The notes below the pieces were generated by a model, which saw only the letters and a list, made by a program, of their open reading frames with translations, had not been told where the DNA came from and did not search any database. From an uncultured Helicobacteraceae bacterium (GTDB taxonomy: Bacteria > Campylobacterota > Campylobacteria > Campylobacterales > Helicobacteraceae), in assembly GCA_910578285.1 (NCBI GenBank), contig CAJTQL010000012.1:10660-74659 (forward strand): a DNA stretch of 64,000 nt, read 5' to 3'. Each line of letters starts with the position of its first letter. The stretch's first letter is position 1. Positions 57,257 through 64,000 of this stretch are shown piece by piece. Made by a program: the position numbers and the translations under genes.

Positions 57257-58060
57257 ATGAGCCTAGATATATTCACAATGACTACATTCACAACACCCAC
57301 ATTTGAAGGTATAAGCCCTGCTTTCTACATGCTCTTTTTTGTGGCTTCTATTGTAGGCGGGCTTGTAGGCTCACTCTCTGGTGGAGCAGGAATGATAACG
57401 ATGCCCTTGCTCCTTGTGAGTGGATTAAACCCTCTCCAAGCCTTAGCAACGAATAAACTTCAAGCTTGTGTCGGCTCATTTACGAGTGCAGTGCATTATT
57501 ATCATCAAGGCTTAGTTGATATGAAAGAATCCCGCGCAGTGATGATAGTCGCAATGCTCTTTGGAGCGTTGGGCGCGATTTTGGTGCAATTTGTAGAAGT
57601 CGCCTTGCTTTCCAAAATCTTGCCTTTTGTGATGATAGCAGTGGGTGCATATTTTTTGCTTTCTCCAAACATTAGCGAGGAGGATAGAGCGCAAAATCCT
57701 CATAAAATCTTTTTGTTTGCTTCTATGGCAGGGGCGAGCTTATATGGAGGGCTTTTGGGCATTGGGATTGGCTCTTTTGTCTTAGCTCTGCTTGTGAGTA
57801 TTGGCGGATATGGGCTTAGCAAGGCTTTAGCACATTCGCGTTGGGTTGTTTTTAGTATCAATATCGCCTCTACTTTGTTTTTTGTGCTTGGAGGCAATGT
57901 GCTATGGGTTTTGGGCAGCATTATGTGTGTGGGACAAATCATTGGAGCGACTTTGGGAGCGCGCCTTGCAATAAAGCACGGAGCAAAGATTATCCGCCCG
58001 ATTGTGATATGTATCTCTTTCGCCCTCTCTGTGCAACTGCTTGTTAGGGAGTTTTTTTAA
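57257..58060 (+). CDS. TauE/SafE family sulfite-exporter-like membrane protein
   Basis: The 267-aa protein has about eight membrane helices, with the family GGLVGSLSGGAGMITMPLLL region in its first third (read in parts) and the repeated GGLLGIGIGSFVLALL. TauE/SafE (DUF81) proteins export sulfite, sulfoacetate or related organosulfur anions; the substrate here is unknown. The ATG at 57257 follows AAGGAAAG; the frame extends upstream to 57209 without a ribosome binding site. Confidence 0.85.
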   Translation: MSLDIFTMTTFTTPTFEGISPAFYMLFFVASIVGGLVGSLSGGAGMITMPLLLVSGLNPLQALATNKLQACVGSFTSAVHYYHQGLVDMKESRAVMIVAMLFGALGAILVQFVEVALLSKILPFVMIAVGAYFLLSPNISEEDRAQNPHKIFLFASMAGASLYGGLLGIGIGSFVLALLVSIGGYGLSKALAHSRWVVFSINIASTLFFVLGGNVLWVLGSIMCVGQIIGATLGARLAIKHGAKIIRPIVICISFALSVQLLVREFF

Positions 58061-58164
58061 GATAATCTAAAACTCTATTTTTCGTGTAATCTGTGAAGCC
58101 TTAAGGTAGATTTGCATTTAAGATTTTTCTATCAAAGCCTTTTAAGTCTCTTTCTTCTTGCCTC

Positions 58165-58488
58165 TTAATATCCAATAAAAGAAATTTGAAGCCTACATCT
58201 CATCTTTTGTCTCAAAAACTCTTTTGGCAATAAACATCGCTTAAGCATTTTTGGGAATCCTGTGTTGGGAATGCACTGCATAAAACTCTCAATAATCTTT
58301 TCTTCTGGAATCCCCACATTTAAAGCCGCATTAATATGCGCCTCGAGTTGTGGCTCGCAACCGCCCATTGTCAGCAAACTAGAGAGCGTAATGAGTTCAC
58401 ACTCTTGCAAATTGAGCTTTCCGCGCGTATCAATATCACCAAAGGCAAATTCAATGATAATTTTTCCCAATCTAGCGCGATTGCACAA
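58165..58488 (-). pseudogene. 5'-truncated carboxymuconolactone decarboxylase-family gene
   Basis: The 107 residues begin in the middle of a CMD domain (KIIIEFAFGDIDTRGKLNL, ECELITLSSLLTMGGCEPQ, INAALNVGIPEEKIIES, NTGFPKMLK) and end in a short frameshifted tail. The conserved N-terminal third is missing and the frame is joined to MFS sequence, so this is a deletion remnant. A full-length copy would act as a CxxC peroxidase/decarboxylase-type protein. Confidence 0.7.
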
Positions 58489-58929
58489 AGCCCAGAAAAA
58501 GAGGCAGATAATCCAAAGTTTATGGAGAGAAAAATAGGAAAATAAGTGAGTAGCACCACAAAGCTAAATCCTGCGATAATCGTTACAAGAGTAAAACCAA
58601 AATGAAGCATTTTTAGCACTTCAAAGTCTAAAAGCGGTTGAGGAATGCTTGAGCTTGGAGTGAGATTTTTAAAATGTAAGTTTCTTTGGTGTACTCCAAA
58701 AGCTATCCCTATAATGAGATAAAAGGCTAAGATTCCAAGTGTTTGAGGCTCTTGTAGCGCGTGAATTTTTGTAATAAATAGCATAAAACTTGACATAAAG
58801 ACGACTAGGTTAAGACTATTGACTACCCATTGCAAGAGTGTGATTCGCTCTCAAGACTTTCTGCGATATAAAGCAAGGATTAGGCACGATAAATACAGCA
58901 AGTAAGATAATAAAAAGAATGAGATTCAT
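58489..58929 (-). pseudogene. Broken MFS drug-transporter gene
   Basis: An N-terminal piece (MNLILFIILLAVFIVPNPC) begins at ATG 58929 after AAGGGTCTCC, then a frameshift occurs. A second piece (FMSSFMLFITKIHALQEPQTLGI, in parts, to FLSINFGLSASFSGLCAIA) follows and reads into the CMD remnant. Helices and the FGLSAS motif resemble EmrB/QacA-type drug:H+ antiporters. At least one frameshift and a large deletion make it non-functional. Confidence 0.65.
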
Positions 58930-59039
58930 TGGAGACCCTTAGGATTTGGACTTGATGATTTAATGTAATAAATAATGTTACAACTAAAAAATGTGAAATC
59001 GTAATTTAATACACACAGACAAAGCCCATTATAAAAAAT

Positions 59040-59220
59040 GACAAGCGAGGCTTTGGCGGGAGTAAGTTAATCAAAAAGCCACAAGACATAAGCCTTTTAG
59101 ATATTTTAATGCAGTGCAGTCTATGGGTGGCAAAGAGACTAATGGCAAAAATCGGCTTTTTAAGTTTCACGCTAATCCTAATGAGCTCTGCCCCTTGAGT
59201 AAAACATTCATCTTATTTTA
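59040..59220 (+). pseudogene. Rrf2-family regulator remnant
   Basis: RGFGGSKLIKKPQDISLLDIL in one frame and LFKFHANPNELCPLSKTFIL in another match the middle and C-terminal part of Rrf2 regulators (compare GGY.LA.P...ITLLDV and the NPNCPVG motif). A frameshift separates the two parts and the N-terminus is missing. Such regulators control neighbouring oxidoreductase genes, consistent with the NAD(P)-binding remnant that follows. Confidence 0.6.
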
Positions 59221-59221
59221 G

Positions 59222-59478
59222 ATTCATCTATAGAAAAGAAATATATTAAAAATTATGAAGTAAATATTGCGCTACTAATTGATTACACGATTATCCGAGC
59301 GCAGTGGTTTAGTAACGCCGATGAGATAGACTATGAGCTGACGCAAAAGGGCGAGGCATTTAAAAATCCAAGTGGGAGAATCTCTCGCAAAAGCATTGCA
59401 GATTTGATTGTCAAACTCTGCACGACAAAGGATTTTGGCATTAGGCAAAGCTTAGGGATTCATAAGCCTTTGAGGTGA
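59222..59478 (+). pseudogene. NAD(P)-binding (NmrA/SDR-like) protein, C-terminal remnant
   Basis: The open reading from 59222 to a TGA at 59476 encodes DYTIIRAQWFSNADEIDYEL, QKGEAFKNPSGRISRKS and TKDFGIRQSLGIHKPL, typical of the C-terminal half of NAD(P)H-binding oxidoreductases. No start codon or N-terminal Rossmann part exists in the window. It overlaps the end of the PPOX-family gene on the other strand by 27 bases. Confidence 0.6.
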
Positions 59479-60057
59479 AAATCTCTTCATTTGCTCTATC
59501 GTTTGTGTATCTAGCCTATCTCCACGATTGCTTAAATCCTGCAGGATTTGCTCCCAATCCTCTTGTTTAAGATTTTGTCCAAATTTCGCTTTTGCAGTCA
59601 AAGATTCTACAAGGATTTTTCCCACAAATACGCCTTTTTCTTGACCGATAAATTGCCCTTTGTCCATATCCATTGTTTGATTATTTGGCTCATATTTTTG
59701 CACAAGGCGCGTTAAAATATGCTTTTTCTCTGCCAATTCTTCTACCACGCAAAATTGCCCTTCTAAAAATACAGAAAAGAAAAATTGCGTGGGAATCATC
59801 GTGTGATGTAAAAAATGGCTAGGGATATAGGCATAAGGCTTTGCTGCGCTAAAGGCGACTTTGGGATTATGCTTTAAAAGTGCGTATTTGCGCCCAGCCT
59901 TTGCTCCGTGCAGATAAATTTTAGAATCCTCATAGCAAAAGCTAAGAGGCACAGCATAAGGAATACTATCAGGTATGACGAGTGTGCCAAACTCTATTTG
60001 GTTTAAAAAATCACCAATGATTCGTGTATCTTTAAAATCAAAATCTTTGCGCCGCAT
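59452..60057 (-). CDS. Pyridoxamine 5'-phosphate oxidase-family protein (flavin-binding)
   Basis: The 201-aa protein has the split-barrel FMN fold of the PPOX superfamily: FGTLVIPDSIPYAVPLSFCYED in parts, KIYLHGAKAGRKYALL, PKVAFSA. The family includes Nim-like and general FMN-binding reductases. It is intact and neighbours decayed genes. The Arg-Arg-Lys start and the final ORF match family length. Confidence 0.8.
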   Translation of the reverse strand: MRRKDFDFKDTRIIGDFLNQIEFGTLVIPDSIPYAVPLSFCYEDSKIYLHGAKAGRKYALLKHNPKVAFSAAKPYAYIPSHFLHHTMIPTQFFFSVFLEGQFCVVEELAEKKHILTRLVQKYEPNNQTMDMDKGQFIGQEKGVFVGKILVESLTAKAKFGQNLKQEDWEQILQDLSNRGDRLDTQTIEQMKRFSPQRLMNP

Positions 60058-60183
60058 TGCTTTCCTTAAGAGGTTTTAGCTTTAAATTATAGCATAAAAT
60101 TATGATTTCTAGCTAAAGTCAAGCAATATATCTTGTAGCCCTTTAGCTCCAAGCGAAGCTAAAGATTTCAAGCTACCTAAAAT

Positions 60184-60498
60184 TTATGATAGTGCCTTTA
60201 ATCCCACGACAGAGATAATAATAAGTGCGATGAAAAAGAGTTTTTTTGCATTTTTGCTTTCTTTAAAAAACACCACGCCCACAAGCACGCCTCCAGCTGC
60301 GCCGATGCCTGTCCATATCGCATAGGCTGTCGCCATCGCAATGCCCTGCATAGCCATTGATAGCAGAGCAAAGCTTAGCATAAACTGCACCAAAAGCCCG
60401 AGTAAAAAGATTTTTCGCCCACTTAGGGAGTATTTTTTCATCGTAATTACGCCTATGATTTCCATACAACCAGCCATTATGAGATACACCCAGCTCAT
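60184..60498 (-). CDS. SMR family transporter subunit (small)
   Basis: The 104-aa protein has four membrane helices and the conserved Glu in MAGCMEIIGVITMKK (Glu13), which binds the drug cation/proton in EmrE-type transporters. The AYAIWTGIGAAGGVLVG segment is the SMR signature. It overlaps the upstream partner by ATGA, so the two act as a heterodimeric pair of the YkkCD or SugE/MdtJI type. Confidence 0.9.
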   Translation of the reverse strand: MSWVYLIMAGCMEIIGVITMKKYSLSGRKIFLLGLLVQFMLSFALLSMAMQGIAMATAYAIWTGIGAAGGVLVGVVFFKESKNAKKLFFIALIIISVVGLKALS

Positions 60499-60926
60499 TT
60501 TGCCTCCTTGATAGAATCTTGCACGATTTCATCAATTCCCAAATCGTGTGAGAGCGTTTCTGCGAGTTTTTCGCCTTGAGTTTCCTCTGTCTTATCTGCT
60601 GAAAGCTTTAGCCCCACCACGCCAAGAAGTAAGGTCGCGATAAAGAGGATTTTAAGAAGTGAGAAAGGCTCACCAAAGATAAGGATTTCAGCAAGTGTAA
60701 TGCCCGCTGTGCCAATGCCCACAAACACGCTATAAGCAATACCAATCTCTAAGACTTTTATCGCTAGAATCATACTTACAAAGGATATGAGAATCCCGAT
60801 TCCTGTGAGTGTGTAAAAAAAGAGATTATCGGAATATTTTAACCCACTCGCCCAAAAGCATTCTACAATGCCACCAAAAAGCACCAATCCCCACGCGAGA
60901 TTCGGGGTGAGTTTAATCTGTGTCAT
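60495..60926 (-). CDS. SMR family transporter subunit (large)
   Basis: The 143-aa protein has four helices, the family Glu in FGGIVECFWASGLKYS, and the AYSVFVGIGTAGITLAEILIFGE region. A charged tail of about 40 residues (TEETQGEKLAETLSHD) extends past the core. The start at 60926 follows AAGGAAA. It is the first gene of the SMR pair. The substrate is unknown. Confidence 0.85.
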   Translation of the reverse strand: MTQIKLTPNLAWGLVLFGGIVECFWASGLKYSDNLFFYTLTGIGILISFVSMILAIKVLEIGIAYSVFVGIGTAGITLAEILIFGEPFSLLKILFIATLLLGVVGLKLSADKTEETQGEKLAETLSHDLGIDEIVQDSIKEAK

Positions 60927-61144
60927 AACATTTCCTTGTGAAATAATTTTGTGCATTTTATGGATTGCAAAAGCCAAAGCCCATAAATGCGGTTTAGAAT
61001 CTATGTATGATGTAATGTAAAGGCGAGAAGCAGAGCTTTAAAGTGAGGAGATAGAGAAAAAATAGATGAGAAAACCAAACGATTGATAGCCTTGCTCCCA
61101 AAACATTGCCTTTTCCTCCATTTTAAGAATTTTAAATTTGCGAC

Positions 61145-61150
61145 ATTATA
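61145..61150 (-). promoter_or_regulatory. -10 box upstream of the SMR pair
   Basis: TATAAT on the minus strand lies far (about 220 bp) upstream of the SMR start. A tiny frame with a GGAGG ribosome binding site (MFWEQGYQSF..., 22 codons, 61038-61106) sits between them and may be a leader peptide or a chance frame. Confidence 0.3.
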
Positions 61151-61159
61151 GCATAAAAG

Positions 61160-61285
61160 CTATATCTCTCTTGCACTGCCCAGCACAACACTTGTATATT
61201 TAATGGTTTGCAAAAAAGTTGTCGCAAACATATTTGCATTGGCAAATTGATTGTATTGCGCCTGAAGCAATAAAGTCTCTTTCAT
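61160..61285 (-). pseudogene. DinB-family remnant (first ~25 codons)
   Basis: A short frame with an AAGGAAAT ribosome binding site starts MKETLLLQAQYNQFANANMF, which is the N-terminus of DinB-like proteins (compare ...YNQWAN...), but stops after 41 codons. The region 60978-61337 contains no other gene. The original gene has been lost or replaced. Confidence 0.4.
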
Positions 61286-61337
61286 TCTATTTCCTTTTGC
61301 ATAAAATCTGTGCCATTCTATCATTAGAATCTATAAT

Positions 61338-61889
61338 TCAAGGATTAATAGTTTTTGCCTCAACTAAAGGAGGGAGAATGAGCATAAGTTTATACAAATT
61401 TATGGTTAATATTTTATCTACACTACAAGGAGTAATGCCAATGCCCCTTCCTGAAGGTAAGCGAGGGTTAAAAAACACCGAAATACATTCTGTTTTATCC
61501 AAAACAAAAGAACGAATTTGCACCGCAGAACTTGTTGTAGGAATAATTGTAAATACGGTTTCAAGCTTTTTACTTTTTAAATCCTCTTCACAATTTTTAA
61601 GCGCAAAAAATCCACTTTCATCAATCCCTAGGCACGACTTTGGATCATCTGCATTAACAAATTGCATAGCCCCTAAATTAAACTTATCAAAAGGATCACT
61701 TTTGCGGATCTGCTCATCAAGATCAACTTGCTTGAGATTCCAATTTGGTTTTCTATAATCTGGAGCAAGCAAATCTCCTGTTGCAAGGCTTCTTAGAGAA
61801 AATGGTGCGGTAAAATCTGGTAAATCTTCAGGATCGCCTCCATATACAAAGCTTGAGATTAAAATGAATAATAAAGTAAATTTTTTCAT
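61338..61889 (-). CDS. cdtC: Cytolethal distending toxin subunit CdtC
   Basis: CdtC with CdtA forms the ricin-like B moiety that delivers CdtB. The 183-aa protein has a signal peptide (LLFILISSFVYG), the CdtC start of mature region (DPEDLPDFTAPFSLRSLATG in parts), and a lectin-like core with paired Cys (SCLGIDESGFFALKNC). It is last of cdtABC, 9 bp after cdtB. Confidence 0.93.
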   Translation of the reverse strand: MKKFTLLFILISSFVYGGDPEDLPDFTAPFSLRSLATGDLLAPDYRKPNWNLKQVDLDEQIRKSDPFDKFNLGAMQFVNADDPKSCLGIDESGFFALKNCEEDLKSKKLETVFTIIPTTSSAVQIRSFVLDKTECISVFFNPRLPSGRGIGITPCSVDKILTINLYKLMLILPPLVEAKTINP

Positions 61890-61898
61890 TGATGCCTC

Positions 61899-62720
61899 CT
61901 AAAATCGTCCAAAATGCACAGGCGAATGGTCAGATGAGAGGTGTGCGCGTATATTTGCTGCCATAAGTATTGCTGCAATTTGCGGCAAGGCTATAGTGGA
62001 ACGAGAAGGGCTTGATCTACCTACTACCGCATAATCAAGTGTTCTATTTGTTCCTCTAGAGCTAAAATGTGTAGCAGAGTTTGGAGCAGTAATACGGATA
62101 TGATTAGCGATTCTTGTATCTAGCCCTGATTGCAAGAGCGCTGGATCGCGATTAAAATCTCCAGCGATAAGCCAATTTATTTGTGGCATATTAATAAAAT
62201 TATCGTGCACAGCTGTAACTAAAGCAGGTGCATCACCACCTCCACTTGCTAAAGCGTGAATATTAAAAAACACATCATTGCCGATACGAATACCAATAGC
62301 TGGACGCGATGCCTCTGTAGCAACAACATTTTGATGCACTACAAGAACTTCATCAGCTCTTCTATCAGAAACTATGGCAAGATTCACCCTTCTTGCTCCC
62401 ACATCTAGAGGAGCATAATAGATATAAACTGTATTTGGTCTAGAATAAGTTCCAAGTTCCCATGTAAATTCCTCTACAGGTGTCCCACCGGGCTGAACCA
62501 TTCTACCTGTTCTTCTCGCTGAAGCAGGTATAGCACCTGCTTCTTGCACCATAAGAATATTAGCAGGATTATCTCCTGTGATGAGTTGTCTCACACTTAT
62601 ATTCCATTTACTCTCAGTATTTGCTGAAGAACCTTGTAGATTCCAAGTGCTTACTCTATAATCTTCAAGATTGGCTAAAGCAAGGGTAAAACTCATTAAA
62701 AAGCATAATAGTATTCTCAT
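61899..62720 (-). CDS. cdtB: Cytolethal distending toxin catalytic subunit CdtB
   Basis: CdtB is a DNase I-like/phosphatase enzyme that enters host nuclei and damages DNA. The 273-aa protein has a signal peptide (LLCFLMSFTLALA) and all catalytic motifs: Glu60 (MVQEAG), His155 (FFNIHALAS), Asp188 and Asn190 (IAGDFNRDP), and Asp264/His265 (SSDHSPVHF). It follows cdtA with a GGAGTAAA ribosome binding site. Confidence 0.97.
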   Translation of the reverse strand: MRILLCFLMSFTLALANLEDYRVSTWNLQGSSANTESKWNISVRQLITGDNPANILMVQEAGAIPASARRTGRMVQPGGTPVEEFTWELGTYSRPNTVYIYYAPLDVGARRVNLAIVSDRRADEVLVVHQNVVATEASRPAIGIRIGNDVFFNIHALASGGGDAPALVTAVHDNFINMPQINWLIAGDFNRDPALLQSGLDTRIANHIRITAPNSATHFSSRGTNRTLDYAVVGRSSPSRSTIALPQIAAILMAANIRAHLSSDHSPVHFGRF

Positions 62721-62739
62721 TTTTACTCCTTAATATTGA

Positions 62740-63402
62740 TTATCTAATGAAAAAAATAGGTTCTGGTTCTAGTGCCACAGGGGTAATATACCATTGTTGG
62801 TCAAGGTTAGAACTCGTCGCACATTTTGTTAAATAAATACTATAGTATGTCGTTGTTCGCACAGTTGGTGTTTGCAAACAAATTTTTGCACTCACACTTT
62901 GAATTTGTATCGCTTGATTGTCAAAGAAGTTGAGATTCCATAATTGCGCTTGATTTTTACTATCGCATATATCGTGAATCACACCATTTCCATAAGCCTG
63001 AAGACAAGTACTTTCTTGCATATTTTTAATCATCACTTGCCCATTTGAAAAACTTATAATACGCCAAAATTTTGCTCTGCCAAACTCAAAACTATCAATA
63101 GGCGTATATCCCCATACCCAATTTCTTGGCTTAAGCGCCCAAAGTGTTAAAAGACCTCCCGATGAAGACATAATTGATATAGGATTAGAAGCATTTTTAT
63201 CTATTTTTGGCGCATTTGCATCAGGAATACTAACAGGAATTTCACGCCCTTCCATTTCCATCAGCATTGCTCTTGATTTTTCACCCGGTATTGGCTCATT
63301 AGGTGGAGGCGTTGGGCTCAATCCTATACCATGATCAACCTTTGGTGTTGAAGAACACGCTGCAAACAAAAGAGTTGTAAAGAGAAAAAATAAAAGTCTC
63401 AT
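62740..63402 (-). CDS. cdtA: Cytolethal distending toxin subunit CdtA, lipoprotein
   Basis: The 220-aa protein has a lipoprotein signal (LLFFLFTTLLFAACSS, Cys17) and a ricin-type lectin domain (FWRIISFSNGQVMIKN, CLQAYGNGVIHDICDS, QLWNLNFF, CLQTPTVRTT). CdtA anchors the holotoxin and binds the host surface. ATG 63402 with AAGGATAGA is chosen; a longer frame from 63471 also has a ribosome binding site but would bury the signal peptide. First gene of the operon. Confidence 0.93.
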   Translation of the reverse strand: MRLLFFLFTTLLFAACSSTPKVDHGIGLSPTPPPNEPIPGEKSRAMLMEMEGREIPVSIPDANAPKIDKNASNPISIMSSSGGLLTLWALKPRNWVWGYTPIDSFEFGRAKFWRIISFSNGQVMIKNMQESTCLQAYGNGVIHDICDSKNQAQLWNLNFFDNQAIQIQSVSAKICLQTPTVRTTTYYSIYLTKCATSSNLDQQWYITPVALEPEPIFFIR

Positions 63403-63658
63403 TGTTCTATCCTTTGTAAAATAAATTGTCTTTTGATTATTGACAGGCATATTATTAGCACCTATTGTCATTTGAGTTCCTTGTATTTTGATAAGAGAAA
63501 TTTAATTTGTGCTTATAGCATTTTCTCCTCTTACTAGCAAATCTTTGGAAAAGTGCACATATCCTCACTTAGAATCTTATTTTCACTTGTTTTACATTTG
63601 TCATAATTTTTCTCCTTTTCCGCCTTATTCTTTCAGCAGAAGAGCAAACATCTCCCCC
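63403..63658. promoter_or_regulatory. Upstream region of cdtABC
   Basis: An AT-rich 256-bp stretch between cdtA and 5S rRNA carries a possible -10 TATAAG (63514-63519, minus strand) and no gene. The first open frame with ATG 63471 overlaps the cdtA leader. Confidence 0.35.
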
Positions 63659-63774
63659 TCCCCGCACCAACCTACTTTGCCACTCTTGCAAAGAGCAGTA
63701 TCATCGGCGATAGAGAGCTTAACTTCTAGGTTCGGAATGGGGCTAGGTGTGTCCTCTCCTCTATGGGCACGAAG
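63659..63774 (-). rRNA. rrf: 5S ribosomal RNA
   Basis: The minus strand reads GTGCCCATAGAGGAGAGGACACACC, CCATTCCGAACCTAGAAGTTAAG and GATGATACTGCTCTTTGCAAGAGTGG in parts, with ends that pair (CTTCGTGCC and GGTGCGGGG). These are the standard 5S features. Ends are set by the helix I pairing and may be off by a few bases. Confidence 0.9.
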
Positions 63775-63889
63775 AAAAGGGAAGAGAAGATAAGGTTTTG
63801 TTATCCTCTATTCCCTTTTCTTGGGGGATAGCAGAAGTTTATTGTCATAGCCTTGTTTGTTGTCAAACACAATACGCTCATTAAGGCAG

Positions 63890-64000
63890 TGGCGGATACA
63901 TAAGCCAAGCGGTCTATTAGTAGTAGTCAGCTAAACACATTACTATGCTTACACATCTACCCTATCAAGCAGCTAGTCTTGCTGCGACCTTCAGGGAAAG
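63890..64000 (-). rRNA. rrl: 23S ribosomal RNA, 3' end (continues outside window)
   Basis: The minus strand reads CCCTGAAGGTCGCAGCAAGAC, TGTGTAAGCATAGTAATG and CTACTAATAGACCGCTTGGC in parts, which is the conserved domain VI end of 23S rRNA. The 115-bp spacer to 5S rRNA contains a short hairpin. The 3' end is approximate. Confidence 0.9.

Noticed and set aside
61219..61758. 179-aa plus-strand frame over cdtC
   Set aside because: Antisense shadow; cdtC is supported by family motifs and operon order.

Overview
The window looks like chromosomal DNA of an enterohepatic Helicobacter (Campylobacterota). The evidence is a chePep/nucT pair, a cbb3 oxidase operon (ccoNOQP followed by the same kinds of small accessory genes as in H. 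pylori), napAGHBD, flaB next to a Maf/DUF115 gene, a fliK-flgD-flgE operon, the futalosine-pathway gene mqnD, a type II-C Cas9 and a cytolethal distending toxin (cdtABC). No plasmid or phage backbone is visible. Species cannot be fixed from the sequence alone.

Layout. 1-8.5 kb: 3'-truncated chePep, nucT, luxS, a small methyltransferase, two tiny secreted/lipoprotein genes, a DUF485-actP acetate-permease pair, mutY and a MetY-like PLP enzyme. 8.5-15.2 kb: flagellar hook operon fliK-flgD-flgE behind a sigma-54 promoter, then a strong terminator and tRNA-Phe. 15.3-22.4 kb: an orphan TIR-like (ThsB-type) gene, the cbb3 oxidase operon with its assembly genes, then an acetyltransferase/sulfotransferase pair joined through a poly-G tract. 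22.6-27.7 kb: periplasmic nitrate reductase operon napAGHBD. 27.8-35.8 kb: Na/Pi cotransporter, sigma-54-driven flaB, maf, an AGCS alanine symporter and a Gfo/Idh/MocA oxidoreductase. 35.9-40.7 kb: AT-rich cas9-cas1-cas2 with a candidate tracrRNA upstream and no CRISPR array in view. 40.7-47.1 kb: two CNNM/CorC-like paralogues, an uncharacterised coiled-coil protein, mqnD and a cytochrome operon (SHP-type DUF1924, diheme cytochrome, cytochrome b fused to a second diheme domain). 47.3-54.7 kb: a tightly packed five-gene operon (glycosyltransferase-like, radical SAM/SPASM, DegT aminotransferase, AsnB-type amidotransferase, and a methyltransferase with a 12-base G tract) that looks like an undescribed glycan or small-molecule pathway. 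54.9-63.5 kb: an AT-rich toxin islet with a DUF1561/virulence-modifying-type secreted protein, a TauE-like exporter, several decaying genes (MFS, carboxymuconolactone decarboxylase, Rrf2, NAD(P)-binding and DinB fragments), a PPOX-family protein, an SMR transporter pair and cdtABC. The window closes with 5S rRNA and the 3' end of 23S rRNA on the minus strand.

How it works together. The core supports microaerobic and nitrate respiration (cbb3 oxidase, Nap, menaquinone synthesis, SHP/DHC/cytochrome b), acetate and alanine uptake, and sheathed-flagellum motility (chePep, fliK, flgD, flgE, flaB, maf). Set on this core are host-facing or variable parts: two homopolymeric-tract switches on surface-modification genes, an orphan TIR gene, a Cas9 module whose array must lie elsewhere if it is active, and a toxin islet that combines CDT with a second lectin-containing putative toxin. 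Start codons were moved from the longest open frame wherever a Shine-Dalgarno sequence, a promoter position or a signal peptide decided the matter.
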